NCBI GenBank assembly: GCA_902774215.1
Contig: CACYHU010000011.1
Location: 1 to 41,828, forward strand
DNA length: 41,828 nucleotides
From: an uncultured Chloroflexota bacterium
GTDB lineage: Bacteria; Chloroflexota; Anaerolineae; Anaerolineales; Anaerolineaceae
Reading direction: 5' to 3'
This document shows, one piece after another, positions 17,860 through 27,149 of this stretch. The translations under genes were made by a program, and so were the position numbers. Positions within the stretch are counted from its first letter, which is position 1, and the number at the start of each line of letters is the position of its first letter. Under the pieces are notes generated by a model, which had not been told where the DNA came from, did not search any database, and saw only the letters and a list, made by a program, of their open reading frames with translations.

Positions 17860-18867
17860 ATGCTGCGGATAGGTGTTATCGGATGCGGAGCTATGGGCAG
17901 AAGCCATATTGACAGGATCACTCACAAAACCCGTGGGGCAGCAGTTACTGCTGTTTCAGATGTTTTTGAAGAAGGCGCGCGAAAAGCAGCAGAGATTGCA
18001 GGAAAGGGCTGCAAAGTCTACACGAATGGGAAAGATTTGATCGCCGATCCGGATGTGGATGCTGTTTTGATCGTATCCCCCGGTTTCGCTCACAAAGATG
18101 ACCTGATCGAGGCAATCAAAGCAGGAAAAAGGATCTTCTGTGAAAAACCGCTCTGCACAACAGCTGAAGATTGTAAAACAGTAATGGAGGCAGAAGCAGC
18201 TTCCGGGAAACATCTGATCCAGCTTGGATTCATGCGCCGTTATCACAAAGGTTATATTCAGATAAAGGAATCCATCAGGACTGGAGAATACGGGGAGCCA
18301 TTGATCATTCATTGTACACACCGCAACCCGTCAGTTCCGGAAAGCTACATTACCCCCATGACCGTTCATGATACAGCGATCCACGAGATCGACCTGTTCC
18401 ATTGGATGGTGAACGATGACTTCGATACCGTTCAGGTCATAACTCCAAAGCAGACGAGTCTCATTCATGACAAATGCCGTGATCCTCATATCATGATCAT
18501 GAAAACAAAAACCGGTGTAACGGTTGACCTGGAGGTATTTGTTAACTGTCTTTTCGGATACGACATCAATTGTGAAGTGGTTTGCGAAAAAGGCGCTCTG
18601 ACAATGGGGAAACCGATGGCACCGGTCATCAAAACCGCCGGCATAAAATCAACCCCGGAAACCATGGAATGCTATGATCTTTTCAAAGAAGCATATGACG
18701 AAGAAATACAGAACTGGGTGGATTGCGCGGCTGACGGGATCATAGAAGGACCGAATACCTGGGATGGATATCTCGCCGCAGTCACCGCCGATGCACTGAT
18801 CAAAGCACAGCAGACCGGCGAAATCGTCAGGGTTGAAAGCGTCGGGAAACCGGATTTTTACAAATGA
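17860..18867 (+). CDS. Gfo/Idh/MocA-family dehydrogenase, inositol dehydrogenase-like
   Basis: A 335-residue NAD(P)-dependent oxidoreductase acting on a sugar or cyclitol. The Rossmann start is IGVIGCGAMGRSH. The family catalytic lysine is in FCEKPL (about K96). GFMRRYHKGY follows, and VHDTAIHEIDLFHW places an aspartate and a histidine (about D171 and H175) at the positions of the D and H of the inositol dehydrogenase triad. Together with a TIM-barrel isomerase and a CUT2 transporter this suggests inositol or a related polyol, but other sugars remain possible. The start is set by GAAAGGAG. The gene is divergent from the AraC-family regulator and is followed by its own terminator, so it can be transcribed separately from the transport operon. 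Confidence 0.88.
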   Translation: MLRIGVIGCGAMGRSHIDRITHKTRGAAVTAVSDVFEEGARKAAEIAGKGCKVYTNGKDLIADPDVDAVLIVSPGFAHKDDLIEAIKAGKRIFCEKPLCTTAEDCKTVMEAEAASGKHLIQLGFMRRYHKGYIQIKESIRTGEYGEPLIIHCTHRNPSVPESYITPMTVHDTAIHEIDLFHWMVNDDFDTVQVITPKQTSLIHDKCRDPHIMIMKTKTGVTVDLEVFVNCLFGYDINCEVVCEKGALTMGKPMAPVIKTAGIKSTPETMECYDLFKEAYDEEIQNWVDCAADGIIEGPNTWDGYLAAVTADALIKAQQTGEIVRVESVGKPDFYK

Positions 18868-18872
18868 AAAAA

Positions 18873-18922
18873 AGCATAAAATACAATAAAATTACAAAAA
18901 TATTTTATTTTGTGCTTTTTTT
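18873..18922 (+). terminator. Rho-independent terminator after the dehydrogenase gene
   Basis: An AT-rich stem of about 13 bp (AGCATAAAAT pairing with ATTTTGTGCT, one G-U pair, one bulge) is followed by seven T residues. The A run before it also makes it a possible terminator in the other direction. It isolates the dehydrogenase from the transporter operon. Confidence 0.75.
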
Positions 18923-18926
18923 CCTA

Positions 18927-18955
18927 TAGACAAACAAATTTATATACAGTAAAAT
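18927..18955 (+). promoter_or_regulatory. Sigma-70 type promoter of the isomerase/ABC operon
   Basis: TAGACA (18927-18932) and TAAAAT (18950-18955) are separated by exactly 17 bases, about 70 bases before the isomerase ATG. The leader between them and the gene is very AT-rich (ATAAATATTTATAAG). It lies directly after the terminator, so the operon from 19024 has its own start. Confidence 0.7.
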
Positions 18956-19023
18956 GATAAATATTTATAAGATTTTTATACATATTTGGTATTTATAAAC
19001 AGGAAAGATAAAGGAGAATACTC

Positions 19024-19941
19024 ATGAAAATAGCGTTTGATGTAGATGTTCTGGCAAAACAGATGAGCATCACAGATATGGTTCATAAAGTAGCCGATTG
19101 GGGATACAAATATATCGAACAATCGCCGCATCCGCGAATTAACCCTTTTTATAAACACCCGCTTTTCTCTAAGGAATGTGAAGCCGAATACCGGAAGGCT
19201 CTGAAAGAGACCGGCGTTCAGATTTCCTCCTTTATCGTGGTATACCGCTGGTCCGGACCCACTGAAGAGCAGCGTCAGCATGCAGTCGCCAACTGGAAGC
19301 GGATGATCCAAATCGCTGTGGATATGGGTGTTCCGGTTATAAATACTGAACTATCCGGTGATCCCAACCAGGCTGAGATCTGCAACGGAATGTGGTTCCG
19401 TTCCATGGAAGAACTGCTCCCGATCATCGAACGCGAAGGACTGCGTGTGGAAATCCAATCCCATCCCTATGACTTCTGCGAGTTGAATGACGAAACCTGT
19501 GACCTCGTAAAATCATTCCGCTCCCCCAATCTGGGATATGTCTACAGCGCATCCCATGGCTTCTTCTATGACCAGGGCAAGGGCGATGTGCGCCATATGC
19601 TGAAATATGCCGGCGATGAACTGACACATGTTCTCTTCGCCGATACCTGGAACCAGACAAAGGACTGCCGCTATATTCTCAATCCCCCGTGGCTCAATGG
19701 ACGCGGACGCGCTGATGTAACGATCCACCAGCACACCGCCATGGGCGAAGGCGAAGTCGATTTCGACGGTATTTTTGAGACACTGCGCGAAATGGATTTT
19801 GCCAATAAACAGCTGAAACCGAATGCGCCGAAAGTCGGCGGAGACAACATCGCATGCGTTTCTTATTTCGGTTTTCCGGAAAAGATGGATAAGCAGGCTC
19901 CGGAAGCAAGAGAACGCATCGAACGGGAACTGCTGGGCTGA
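19024..19941 (+). CDS. Sugar phosphate isomerase/epimerase-like TIM-barrel protein
   Basis: A 305-residue cytoplasmic protein of the xylose-isomerase-like TIM-barrel group (IolE/IolI/hydroxypyruvate isomerase relatives). Likely metal-binding positions are in TELSGDP, VEIQSHPYDF and HVLFADTW; the family-type end GEGEVDFDGIFETLREM is present. The protein should isomerise or epimerise a keto-sugar or inosose made by the neighbouring dehydrogenase; the exact substrate cannot be told. A strong AAGGAG site lies 8 bases before the ATG. It is the first gene of an operon with the CUT2 transporter and has its own promoter. The gap to the ATPase gene is 88 bases without a visible terminator. Confidence 0.88.
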   Translation: MKIAFDVDVLAKQMSITDMVHKVADWGYKYIEQSPHPRINPFYKHPLFSKECEAEYRKALKETGVQISSFIVVYRWSGPTEEQRQHAVANWKRMIQIAVDMGVPVINTELSGDPNQAEICNGMWFRSMEELLPIIEREGLRVEIQSHPYDFCELNDETCDLVKSFRSPNLGYVYSASHGFFYDQGKGDVRHMLKYAGDELTHVLFADTWNQTKDCRYILNPPWLNGRGRADVTIHQHTAMGEGEVDFDGIFETLREMDFANKQLKPNAPKVGGDNIACVSYFGFPEKMDKQAPEARERIERELLG

Positions 19942-20029
19942 TAAGTCTTTGAAAAAGGTATTCCTCAATAACGCATCCTTTCAGAAAAAAGCTTTCATTT
20001 TGTAATCACTAAAAGAAAGGGGGGAATGA

Positions 20030-21523
20030 ATGGAATATATTCTGGATATGCAAAATATCAGCAAAACCTTTCCCGGTGTCAAAGCACTGGACCATGTCCG
20101 GCTGCAGGTGAGACCGGGAGAGGTGCATGCGCTGATGGGTGAAAACGGAGCCGGAAAATCCACCCTGATGAAAATATTAATGGGTATTTACACCATGGAT
20201 GAAGGCGGTTCCATCACATTTAACGGTCAGCCTTATAATGTACATAACCCCAGAGAAGCCATGGATACCGGTATCGCCATGATCCATCAGGAGCTCAACC
20301 CGATCCTTGATATGACGGTATACGAAAACATTTTCGTTGGCCGCGAAATCAGCAAAAACGGGATCGTGGACAAAAAGGCTGAAATCAGAGAAGCACGGAG
20401 GCTGATCGAAGAGTGCGGTCTTCATGTTTCCCCAACAGAAATACTGAGAAACCTGACTGTAGCACAATGCCAGCTGATAGAAATTATTAAAGCCATCAGT
20501 GTAAACGCGAAGGTCATCATCATGGATGAACCCACCGCCGCCATTACCGACAGGGAAGTGGAACTGCTTTTTGGGCATATCAGGCGTCTCAAAGAAAAAG
20601 GCGTGGCGATCATCTATATCTCCCACCGTATGGACGAAATCTTCGCGATCTGTGATTCCATCACCGTCTACCGTGACGGGCAGTATATCGGCAGCGGCAA
20701 AACCGGCGAACTGGATGAGGCCGCACTGATCAAGATGATGGTCGGGCGTGAAATTACGGATGTATTTCCCAAGCTGGAAGCGCAGATCGGCGATACGGTC
20801 TTTGAGGCCAAACATATTACCCGTGAGGATAAAAAGGTCCGCGATGTAAGCATCTCTGTCCGGAAGGGTGAAATTCTCGGTATCGGCGGTCTGGTCGGTG
20901 CCGGACGAAGCGAACTGGTTGAAGGGATTTTCGGCATGCACCCCCTCAGCTCGGGAGAAATCTTCGTGAAAGGGCGGCAGATACAGGTCCATTCTCCTGC
21001 AGACATTATTAAAGAAGGTGTTGCACTGATCACGGAAGACAGGAAGATCACCGGGCTGAACCTCAAAGGGACTGTCAACGACAATATTTCCATGGTAGCC
21101 ATCAAAAAAGCTCTGGTCAACGGTCTTTACAGCAAATCAAAAGCCCGGGAACTGTCGGAAGAATATATCGATAAACTGAAAATCAAAACACCTTCCTGCG
21201 ACCAGATCGTTGGCAATCTCTCCGGCGGCAACCAGCAGAAGGTAGTCATATCCAAATGGCTGCTGAACGACCCGGACATCATCATTATGGATGAACCGAC
21301 CCGCGGCATTGATGTCGGCGCAAAACGCGATATTTATTTGCTGATCGGCAGTCTCGTTCAAAGCGGAAATTCTGTGATCCTCATTTCTTCGGAAATTCCT
21401 GAATTGATGGGCGTCTGTGACCGGATCGTCGTTATGGCGGAAGGTCACTTCGCCGGTGAAATCAGCCGTGAACAGTTCTCTCAGGAAACAATTATGAGGC
21501 TCGCTTCAGACATTGCAGTCTGA
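20030..21523 (+). CDS. CUT2-type sugar ABC transporter ATPase (two ABC domains)
   Basis: A 497-residue ATPase of the RbsA/MglA/XylG group, with two fused nucleotide-binding domains. The first has Walker A GENGAGKSTLMKIL, a signature LTVAQCQLIEI and Walker B VIIMDEPTAA. The second has a Walker A-like GLVGAGRSELVEG, lacking the usual lysine as is normal in this family, a canonical LSGGNQQKVVISKW signature and DEPTRGIDVGAKRDIY. It powers uptake of a monosaccharide or polyol with the permease and binding protein encoded next. The start is set by a GGGGGG-rich ribosome binding site (AAAGGGGGGAATG). The permease begins 17 bases after its stop. Confidence 0.95.
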   Translation: MEYILDMQNISKTFPGVKALDHVRLQVRPGEVHALMGENGAGKSTLMKILMGIYTMDEGGSITFNGQPYNVHNPREAMDTGIAMIHQELNPILDMTVYENIFVGREISKNGIVDKKAEIREARRLIEECGLHVSPTEILRNLTVAQCQLIEIIKAISVNAKVIIMDEPTAAITDREVELLFGHIRRLKEKGVAIIYISHRMDEIFAICDSITVYRDGQYIGSGKTGELDEAALIKMMVGREITDVFPKLEAQIGDTVFEAKHITREDKKVRDVSISVRKGEILGIGGLVGAGRSELVEGIFGMHPLSSGEIFVKGRQIQVHSPADIIKEGVALITEDRKITGLNLKGTVNDNISMVAIKKALVNGLYSKSKARELSEEYIDKLKIKTPSCDQIVGNLSGGNQQKVVISKWLLNDPDIIIMDEPTRGIDVGAKRDIYLLIGSLVQSGNSVILISSEIPELMGVCDRIVVMAEGHFAGEISREQFSQETIMRLASDIAV

Positions 21524-21540
21524 TAGGAAGGGGAGAAAAA

Positions 21541-22488
21541 ATGGAGAACAAAAGAAAATTCAGCTCGCTGATCAGCGAATATTTCATCTTTATCATCTTT
21601 ATTGTGCTTGTTGCCATTCTGGCTGTCCTGAAACCAAGCTTCATCGGTCCGCGAAATCTGACGAACATAATGAAGCAGGCTTCGATCAACGGTATTCTCG
21701 CCTTCGGTATGATGTTTGTCATTATCTCCGGCGGGTTTGATATGTCAGTGGGTTCTACGCTCGCATTCGCCGGCATACTGGCCGCTTTATTAGGCAAAGG
21801 TCAGGTACCGCTGATCGTCCCGATGTTCGTAGCAATGCTGGCAGGTTTGTGTGTCGGCATAATTAACGGCGTCGGCATCGCGATCGGCGATCTTCCGCCC
21901 TTCATCATGACACTTGGAACACAGACAGCGGTGCGCGGTCTCGCCCTACTGGCTTGCGGCGGGAATCCTGTTACCGGTCTAAGTCAGGAATATCGTGCCC
22001 TGGCAGCCGGAAACATATTGGGAATTCCCACTATTGCGGTATTCACCATCGTTGTCATTATCATCTGCTCCTTTGTGGCTGAAAAAACAGTCTACGGCCG
22101 GCGGGTTTATTCCTGCGGCGGCAACCTTGAAGCAGCGCGCGTTTCCGGTATCAATACCAACTTTATCCGCATCTCAACGTTTGCCATTGCCGGCCTTCTC
22201 GCGGGGCTGTGCGGCTTTCTGATGACTTCCCGCGTAACGATCGGCCAGCCGACAGCAGGTGAAAGCTACGAAATGGATGCCATTACCGCCTGTGTTGTTG
22301 GCGGCGTTTCCATGTCCGGCGGTGTCGGCAAGCCCTGGGGCGTTGTCATCGGCACACTTCTTATCACTGTCATAGCCAATGGCCTCGATATCCTGGGTGT
22401 CTCTGCATACTGGCAAAAGATCATCAAGGGCATTATCATAGTTGCGGCCGTTCTCATTGATGTCAAGAGAAAGAACAAGAAGAACTGA
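21541..22488 (+). CDS. CUT2-type sugar ABC transporter permease
   Basis: A 315-residue inner-membrane permease of the RbsC/XylH family with eight to ten helices. Recognisable parts are the N-terminal helix after KFSSLISEY, then NLTNIMKQASINGILAFGMMFVIISGGFDMSVGS, a very conserved RbsC segment. GRRVYSCGGNLEAARVSGI is the cytoplasmic loop that docks on the ATPase, and GGVSMSGGVGKPWGVVIGTLL lies near the end. One permease gene is present, so it should act as a homodimer. It lies in the operon 17 bases after the ATPase and 62 bases before the binding-protein gene. Confidence 0.95.
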   Translation: MENKRKFSSLISEYFIFIIFIVLVAILAVLKPSFIGPRNLTNIMKQASINGILAFGMMFVIISGGFDMSVGSTLAFAGILAALLGKGQVPLIVPMFVAMLAGLCVGIINGVGIAIGDLPPFIMTLGTQTAVRGLALLACGGNPVTGLSQEYRALAAGNILGIPTIAVFTIVVIIICSFVAEKTVYGRRVYSCGGNLEAARVSGINTNFIRISTFAIAGLLAGLCGFLMTSRVTIGQPTAGESYEMDAITACVVGGVSMSGGVGKPWGVVIGTLLITVIANGLDILGVSAYWQKIIKGIIIVAAVLIDVKRKNKKN

Positions 22489-22550
22489 ACATTTCCGGTT
22501 CTTTGGTCTTTCTTTTACACAAAATAACATTTTTATAAGGAGTCAAGCAA

Positions 22551-23507
22551 ATGAAAAAATTCTCACTCATTATTGCGGTCATTCTGGTGATTGCCATGCT
22601 GACCGGCGCTGCCTCTGCAGCCAAGATGGAAAACGGTGTCCTTCGCGCAGGTGAAGGTGCCGGTAAAGGATACAAGATCCTCCTGCTCCAGCAGCACAGA
22701 AACAACGCTTTCCAGAACGGCGTTTACAATGCAGCCGTCGCTGCAGCTGAAGAACTCGGCTGTGAACTGACCATCCTGAGCTCTGAATCTGATGCAGCTA
22801 CCCAGATCAGCCAGATCGAACAGGCCATCGGCGAATATGATGCCGTCCTGTACGAACCGGTAAACCCCGATGCACTGGGTGCCGTCTCCCTGGAAGCAGC
22901 CAATGAAGGCGTCGTCGTCATCAACATCATTTCAGCCTGCACTGACTGGGAAGACTATGGCATCGCAGCGGTTTCCTACGGCGATAACGTTACAGCCGGT
23001 GAATCCGAAATGCAGGCTGTTGCCGACCTGCTTGGCGGCAAGGGCAACATCGCCATCCTGACCGGCCCTTCCGGTGACTCCGGCGGTCTGCAGCGTCTGG
23101 AAGGCTACAACAATATTCTGGCCAAATATCCCGACATCGTTCAGGTCGTAGAACCAGCCGACTGCGGTTGGGACACAGCCAGTGCCCAGACCACTGTTGA
23201 ATCATGGCTCAGCGCCTATGAATTCGACGCCATCGTTGCAGAAAATGACGGTATGGCTATCGGTGCAGGCAATGCAGCCGGTCCTAACAGCGGCATCGTC
23301 ATCACCGGCGTTGACGGCACGCCCGACGGCTTCGAAGCCATCAAAGACGGCCGCATCACCGGTACCGTCTCCCAGAACGGCGGTGAAATGGCTGCCAACG
23401 GTCTGAACGCGGCTGTCCTGCTGCTGAAAGGTGAGGAACTGGAAACCAACATTCTGATCACCACCAACACCTGGATCGATGCATCCAATCTCGAAGACTT
23501 CGAATAA
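22551..23507 (+). CDS. CUT2-type sugar-binding protein (periplasmic-binding family 4-like)
   Basis: A 318-residue exported protein of the RbsB-like group (Peripla_BP_4). The signal peptide is MKKFSLIIAVILVIAMLTG with an ASA-A cleavage region and no lipobox cysteine. The mature protein shows KILLLQQHRNNAFQNGVYNAA, SESDAATQISQIEQAI, AVLYEPVNPDALG, IAILTGPSGDSGGLQRLEGY, AIVAENDGMAIGAG and VITGVDGTPDGFEAIKDGRITGTVSQNG, all standard in this family. It delivers a sugar or polyol to the ATPase-permease pair just upstream. A strong AAGGAG site precedes the ATG. Codon choice is more GC-ending than in the neighbours, consistent with high expression. It is the last gene of the operon, before a strong terminator. 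Confidence 0.95.
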   Translation: MKKFSLIIAVILVIAMLTGAASAAKMENGVLRAGEGAGKGYKILLLQQHRNNAFQNGVYNAAVAAAEELGCELTILSSESDAATQISQIEQAIGEYDAVLYEPVNPDALGAVSLEAANEGVVVINIISACTDWEDYGIAAVSYGDNVTAGESEMQAVADLLGGKGNIAILTGPSGDSGGLQRLEGYNNILAKYPDIVQVVEPADCGWDTASAQTTVESWLSAYEFDAIVAENDGMAIGAGNAAGPNSGIVITGVDGTPDGFEAIKDGRITGTVSQNGGEMAANGLNAAVLLLKGEELETNILITTNTWIDASNLEDFE

Positions 23508-23526
23508 TCAATAAACTGATCAATTG

Positions 23527-23567
23527 AAAAGCGGGGACAGCTGCCGTGATGCACTGTCCCCGCTTTT
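23527..23567 (+). terminator. Rho-independent terminator of the sugar ABC operon
   Basis: A perfect 10-bp GC-rich stem (GCGGGGACAG / CTGTCCCCGC) with a 13-nt loop, flanked by AAAA on the left and TTTT on the right, so it can work in both directions. It lies 20 bases past the sugar-binding protein stop. Confidence 0.9.
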
Positions 23568-23743
23568 ATTTACGAAATCTGCACCACTGCGGTACCGTCT
23601 CAAACAAAAAAAGATCATAACAGAAACGAGCGATGTGACATTTTGGCACTTTTTTTCACACTTTCAGAAATGCCATTCAATCAGAATTGATATAATTAAA
23701 CAACTGTAAAATTTATTCACTGTTTCTGGCAATGGAGGAAATT

Positions 23744-25306
23744 ATGAAAAGATGTATTCCGATTATCTTATCAGCACTTATTCTGATAATTTTTTCATCT
23801 GTCGGCGCACAGGACAACACCCAGCTTCTGCCTGCGCTGCGGTTCGGCCATACACCGGACTACGCCCCGTTTGCGTATTCTGAAGGCGACGGCACCTCAA
23901 AAGGCATCGATATCGAAATGATGAGTGAAATTGCCCGCCGGATGAACCGCTCACTCCAGCCTGTACCCATTGAAAAAGGCAAAATGTTTGACGCATTATA
24001 CAACGGCGAGGTCGATGTGATCGGCGGAGCACTTTCCGTAAGTGATGAACGTGCCCAGATAATTGATTTCACCAATATCTACTATGCCTCGGATTCAATT
24101 TTTGTCTGCCTGAATGCTTATTACAAACCGGAACAGGTCACACTGTATAATTTCTATCAGGCAAAAATCGGTGTTGAAAAAGGATCAAACTTTGAACGAT
24201 GGATCGAAAATAATCTGGTCAAAGGCAATTATATCCAGCGTTCAGACGTATATGCGTATCCCACACTCACTGATGCCATGAAAGCGCTGGATGTTGCAGC
24301 AGTGAACCTGGTGATCATGGATCGCGAACCATACAGGACGATTTATGAACCAACCGGAAAATATACTATTTTCTATCAGGATGTTGAAAAAGAAGAATAT
24401 GCCTATGGCGTGAGGAAAGACGATCCTTTGAGACAGTTTATTAACGTCGCCCTGCAGGACATGTTCAATGAAGGTCTCGCTCAAAACATAGCCAGCCGCT
24501 ATTTCAACTCGGATTACAGCATTGGCATTATCAGCAAGCCTCAGGATGTACAGCCGGCTGAAAATGCGTTGCAGAATCCGGCAGACAGCTCCGCAAATAT
24601 GCTCCAGAGACCGGCTGAGGCACCCGCGGCACCGCAGACAATAGCCCCGGCTCCTTCCTGCACAAATGACATGGGAAATATCGTTGAAGTTTCGGATTAT
24701 ACCGGACCTGTGGAACCCGGTGCGCAATTCCGCAGAAAATGGCAGTTCCAAAACACCGGAACCTGCAAATGGACAAAAGACTACCGCTTTGAACTCGCTT
24801 CCGGTACGAACATGGGTACCAACGGCTTTGCCTTCCCGGGAGAAGTTGCACCCGGCGGTTATTTTGAAGTGTATGTGGATCTGGTTGCCCCAACCACACC
24901 CGGCAATTACACATCCACCTACCAGCTTCGTTCCCCTCAGGGTTCTCTGTTCGGACAGCAGGCTGTGCTGAACCTCACTGTGGGTACTGCACCGGTACCG
25001 CAGCCAACGCTGGTACAGCAGGAGAGTGGTCAGACGCCGGTGATCCCGCAGATCGCAGAATTTTACGCATCCAGCAATCAGGGCTATATGGGCGATTCCA
25101 TCACGGTTTACTGGTCTGTTTCAGACAGTATCGGTGTTCAGATTTCTGTAGACGGAATGGAGGTTGAACGCACCGAAAACCTGAACGGTTCCGCAGTCAT
25201 TTCCGCAACGCTTCAGAGTGTCGGCCTGCATGAGATCGAACTCGCAGCTCATTCTGTGACTGATACCAGTTATGGCGTTATCTATTATGAAACTCTGGGT
25301 GAATAA
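23744..25306 (+). CDS. Family-3 solute-binding protein fused to NBR1-type Ig-like domain
   Basis: A 520-residue exported protein. A signal peptide (MKRCIPIILSALILIIFSSVGA, no lipobox) is followed by a complete family-3 solute-binding domain in normal order (about 25-265): ALRFGHTPDYAPFAY, SKGIDIEMMSEIARRMN, VDVIGGALSVSDERAQIIDFT and the C-lobe end YAYGVRKDDPLRQFINVALQDMF. A Pro/Ala-rich linker leads to an NBR1-like Ig domain (about 310-410; FRRKWQFQNTGTCKWTKDY, VAPTTPGNYTSTYQL), a type common in Anaerolineae, and then a second small beta domain (about 430-520; GYMGDSITVYWSVSD). No permease or ATPase is adjacent, so it may sense or retain a ligand at the cell surface. ATG 23744 is chosen over 23732 because GGAGG lies 5 bases before it. 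Confidence 0.88.
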   Translation: MKRCIPIILSALILIIFSSVGAQDNTQLLPALRFGHTPDYAPFAYSEGDGTSKGIDIEMMSEIARRMNRSLQPVPIEKGKMFDALYNGEVDVIGGALSVSDERAQIIDFTNIYYASDSIFVCLNAYYKPEQVTLYNFYQAKIGVEKGSNFERWIENNLVKGNYIQRSDVYAYPTLTDAMKALDVAAVNLVIMDREPYRTIYEPTGKYTIFYQDVEKEEYAYGVRKDDPLRQFINVALQDMFNEGLAQNIASRYFNSDYSIGIISKPQDVQPAENALQNPADSSANMLQRPAEAPAAPQTIAPAPSCTNDMGNIVEVSDYTGPVEPGAQFRRKWQFQNTGTCKWTKDYRFELASGTNMGTNGFAFPGEVAPGGYFEVYVDLVAPTTPGNYTSTYQLRSPQGSLFGQQAVLNLTVGTAPVPQPTLVQQESGQTPVIPQIAEFYASSNQGYMGDSITVYWSVSDSIGVQISVDGMEVERTENLNGSAVISATLQSVGLHEIELAAHSVTDTSYGVIYYETLGE

Positions 25307-25443
25307 GCATTAAATGAACGAAGCACACGGTGACAGGCACTTTGCTGCGGCGGAGCCCGCACGAAAGGCCTGTTATCCGTGCTGCGTCATCCGGTCCGGA
25401 ACAGATACCTTTTTTATAATCACCGTACAGGAGAAAAAAAATA

Positions 25444-27126
25444 ATGAAAAAATTGATTTTCGCAATAATGATCCTCGTCCTCATGGGGGCACCGGCTGCG
25501 CTGCTGGCGCAGGACGTCACCTCGATGCCGGATTGGAGCGGATACGATGAACTGATCAAAGAGATCAAATCGGAGACAGACTTTTCCAAACGTGCCGGGC
25601 TTATGCACAAAGCTGAAGACATGCTGATGGAAACCTACTCGGTCATTCCGCTTTTTTACTACAATGATGCTTACCTGCAGTCCTCCAAAGTGAGCGACAT
25701 CTACACCGCTATTGACGGGTCGAAGTTTTTCTTCTATGCGCAAAAAGATGGTGACAGTACCCTTCGCATCAACATCGGTCCGGAACCGGATTACCTCGAT
25801 CCGGCCCTCGGTACATCCATGGAAAGAGGTCTGCTGATATCCAACTCCTTCAGCGGACTTTATGAATACAACACCGAAGGTGAAATGACCCCTGTACTTG
25901 CTGAAGGCTGCGAGATTTCCGAAGACGGGCTCACCTATACCTTCACACTGAAAGACGGACTGAAATGGTCCGATGGTTCCGACCTCACCGCTGAAGATTT
26001 TGTCTACAGCTGGAAACGCGCCGCGGATCCGAAAACCGGATGTGAGTATTCCTACATGCTGGATGTCATTGCCGGTTATGATGAAGCTCAGGAAGGGAAC
26101 CCGGACGCACTGCAGGTCTCCGCGCCGGATGCAAAAACCATTGTCGTCCATTTGAATGCTCCCTGCGCTTATTTCCTGAACCTGGCGGCATTCACCACCT
26201 ACAAGCCCGTGAAACAATCAGTCGTGGAAGCAGAAGAAAACTGGGAAAAAGTCCCGGGTGCCTGGGCACAGGAAGCCGGATTTGTCTCCAGCGGCCCCTT
26301 CATACTGGAAAGCTGGAAGCATGATGAATCCATGGTTTACGTCAAAAATCCTTATTGGTATGACGCCGACAATGTCACCATTGAACGCATCGAGTATATG
26401 CTTTCCTCCGATGAGCCCGCTGTTTACGCGGCATACCGCTCAGGTGATCTTGACTTTGCCGATACGGTCCCGGCTGATGAGATCAAAACGCTTATTGAAT
26501 CAGGCGATCCTGAATTCCATGTGATCGACCAGCTCGCGACCTATTTTGTGATGATCAACATGAAAGCTCCCCTGTTTGAAGGCAAAACAGTCGAACAGGC
26601 AAATGCCATACGGCAGGCTTTCAGCAAACTGATCGACCGTCAGTACATTGTCGACACCGTCACCCAGACCGGCGAAGCTCCCGCCACATCCTTTGTTCCC
26701 GCCGGCATGTCAGACGGCAACGGCGGCATCTTCAAGGATGCTTCCGCCTGGAATTATCCCGTGGAAGACGGCTATTACGATCCGGAACCGGATGTGGAAG
26801 GTGCCATCGAACTGCTGAAATCCGCAGGGTTTAAATTCGATGAAAACGGCAGGCTCTCGGATGAAACACCGATCAAGCTGGAATATCTGACCAACCCGAA
26901 CCCGACAAACACTGAAATTGCCGAATGTGTTCAGATGGATCTGGCCGAAATCGGTATCGAAATGTCAATCCGCACGATCGAACAGAATATCCTTCTCGGT
27001 GAAAAGCGGTCGGGGAATTATGAAATCTCCAGTGCCAGCTGGTGGGCTGATTTCAATGACCCCATCAACATGCTGGAAATGTGGACGACAAATTCCGGAA
27101 ATAATTACACGCAATTCGGCCGCTGA
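25444..27126 (+). CDS. Oligopeptide-type solute-binding protein, circularly permuted order
   Basis: A 560-residue exported protein of the SBP_bac_5 (OppA/DppA) family with an abnormal order. After the signal peptide (residues 1-22, no lipobox), residues 34-100 read YDELIKEIKSETDFSKRAGL, MHKAEDMLMETYSVIPLFYY and so on, which is the C-terminal end of a normal OppA protein. The normal N-terminus then begins at about 105 (STLRINIGPEPDYLDPALGT), and the core runs on through DGLKWSDGSDLTAEDFVYSW to WWADFNDPINMLEMW. The protein stops at NNYTQFGR, just where the missing YDEL segment would normally follow. Each part is present once, so this looks like a circular permutation and not a duplication. No opp permease genes are adjacent. 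An AGGAG site precedes the ATG. Confidence 0.85.
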   Translation: MKKLIFAIMILVLMGAPAALLAQDVTSMPDWSGYDELIKEIKSETDFSKRAGLMHKAEDMLMETYSVIPLFYYNDAYLQSSKVSDIYTAIDGSKFFFYAQKDGDSTLRINIGPEPDYLDPALGTSMERGLLISNSFSGLYEYNTEGEMTPVLAEGCEISEDGLTYTFTLKDGLKWSDGSDLTAEDFVYSWKRAADPKTGCEYSYMLDVIAGYDEAQEGNPDALQVSAPDAKTIVVHLNAPCAYFLNLAAFTTYKPVKQSVVEAEENWEKVPGAWAQEAGFVSSGPFILESWKHDESMVYVKNPYWYDADNVTIERIEYMLSSDEPAVYAAYRSGDLDFADTVPADEIKTLIESGDPEFHVIDQLATYFVMINMKAPLFEGKTVEQANAIRQAFSKLIDRQYIVDTVTQTGEAPATSFVPAGMSDGNGGIFKDASAWNYPVEDGYYDPEPDVEGAIELLKSAGFKFDENGRLSDETPIKLEYLTNPNPTNTEIAECVQMDLAEIGIEMSIRTIEQNILLGEKRSGNYEISSASWWADFNDPINMLEMWTTNSGNNYTQFGR

Positions 27127-27149
27127 CGGTTTTTATCAAATGAAGAAGT

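Noticed and set aside
20177-20992. 271-codon minus-strand frame within the sugar ABC ATPase gene
   Set aside because: It is antisense to a strongly conserved ATPase with no initiation signals.
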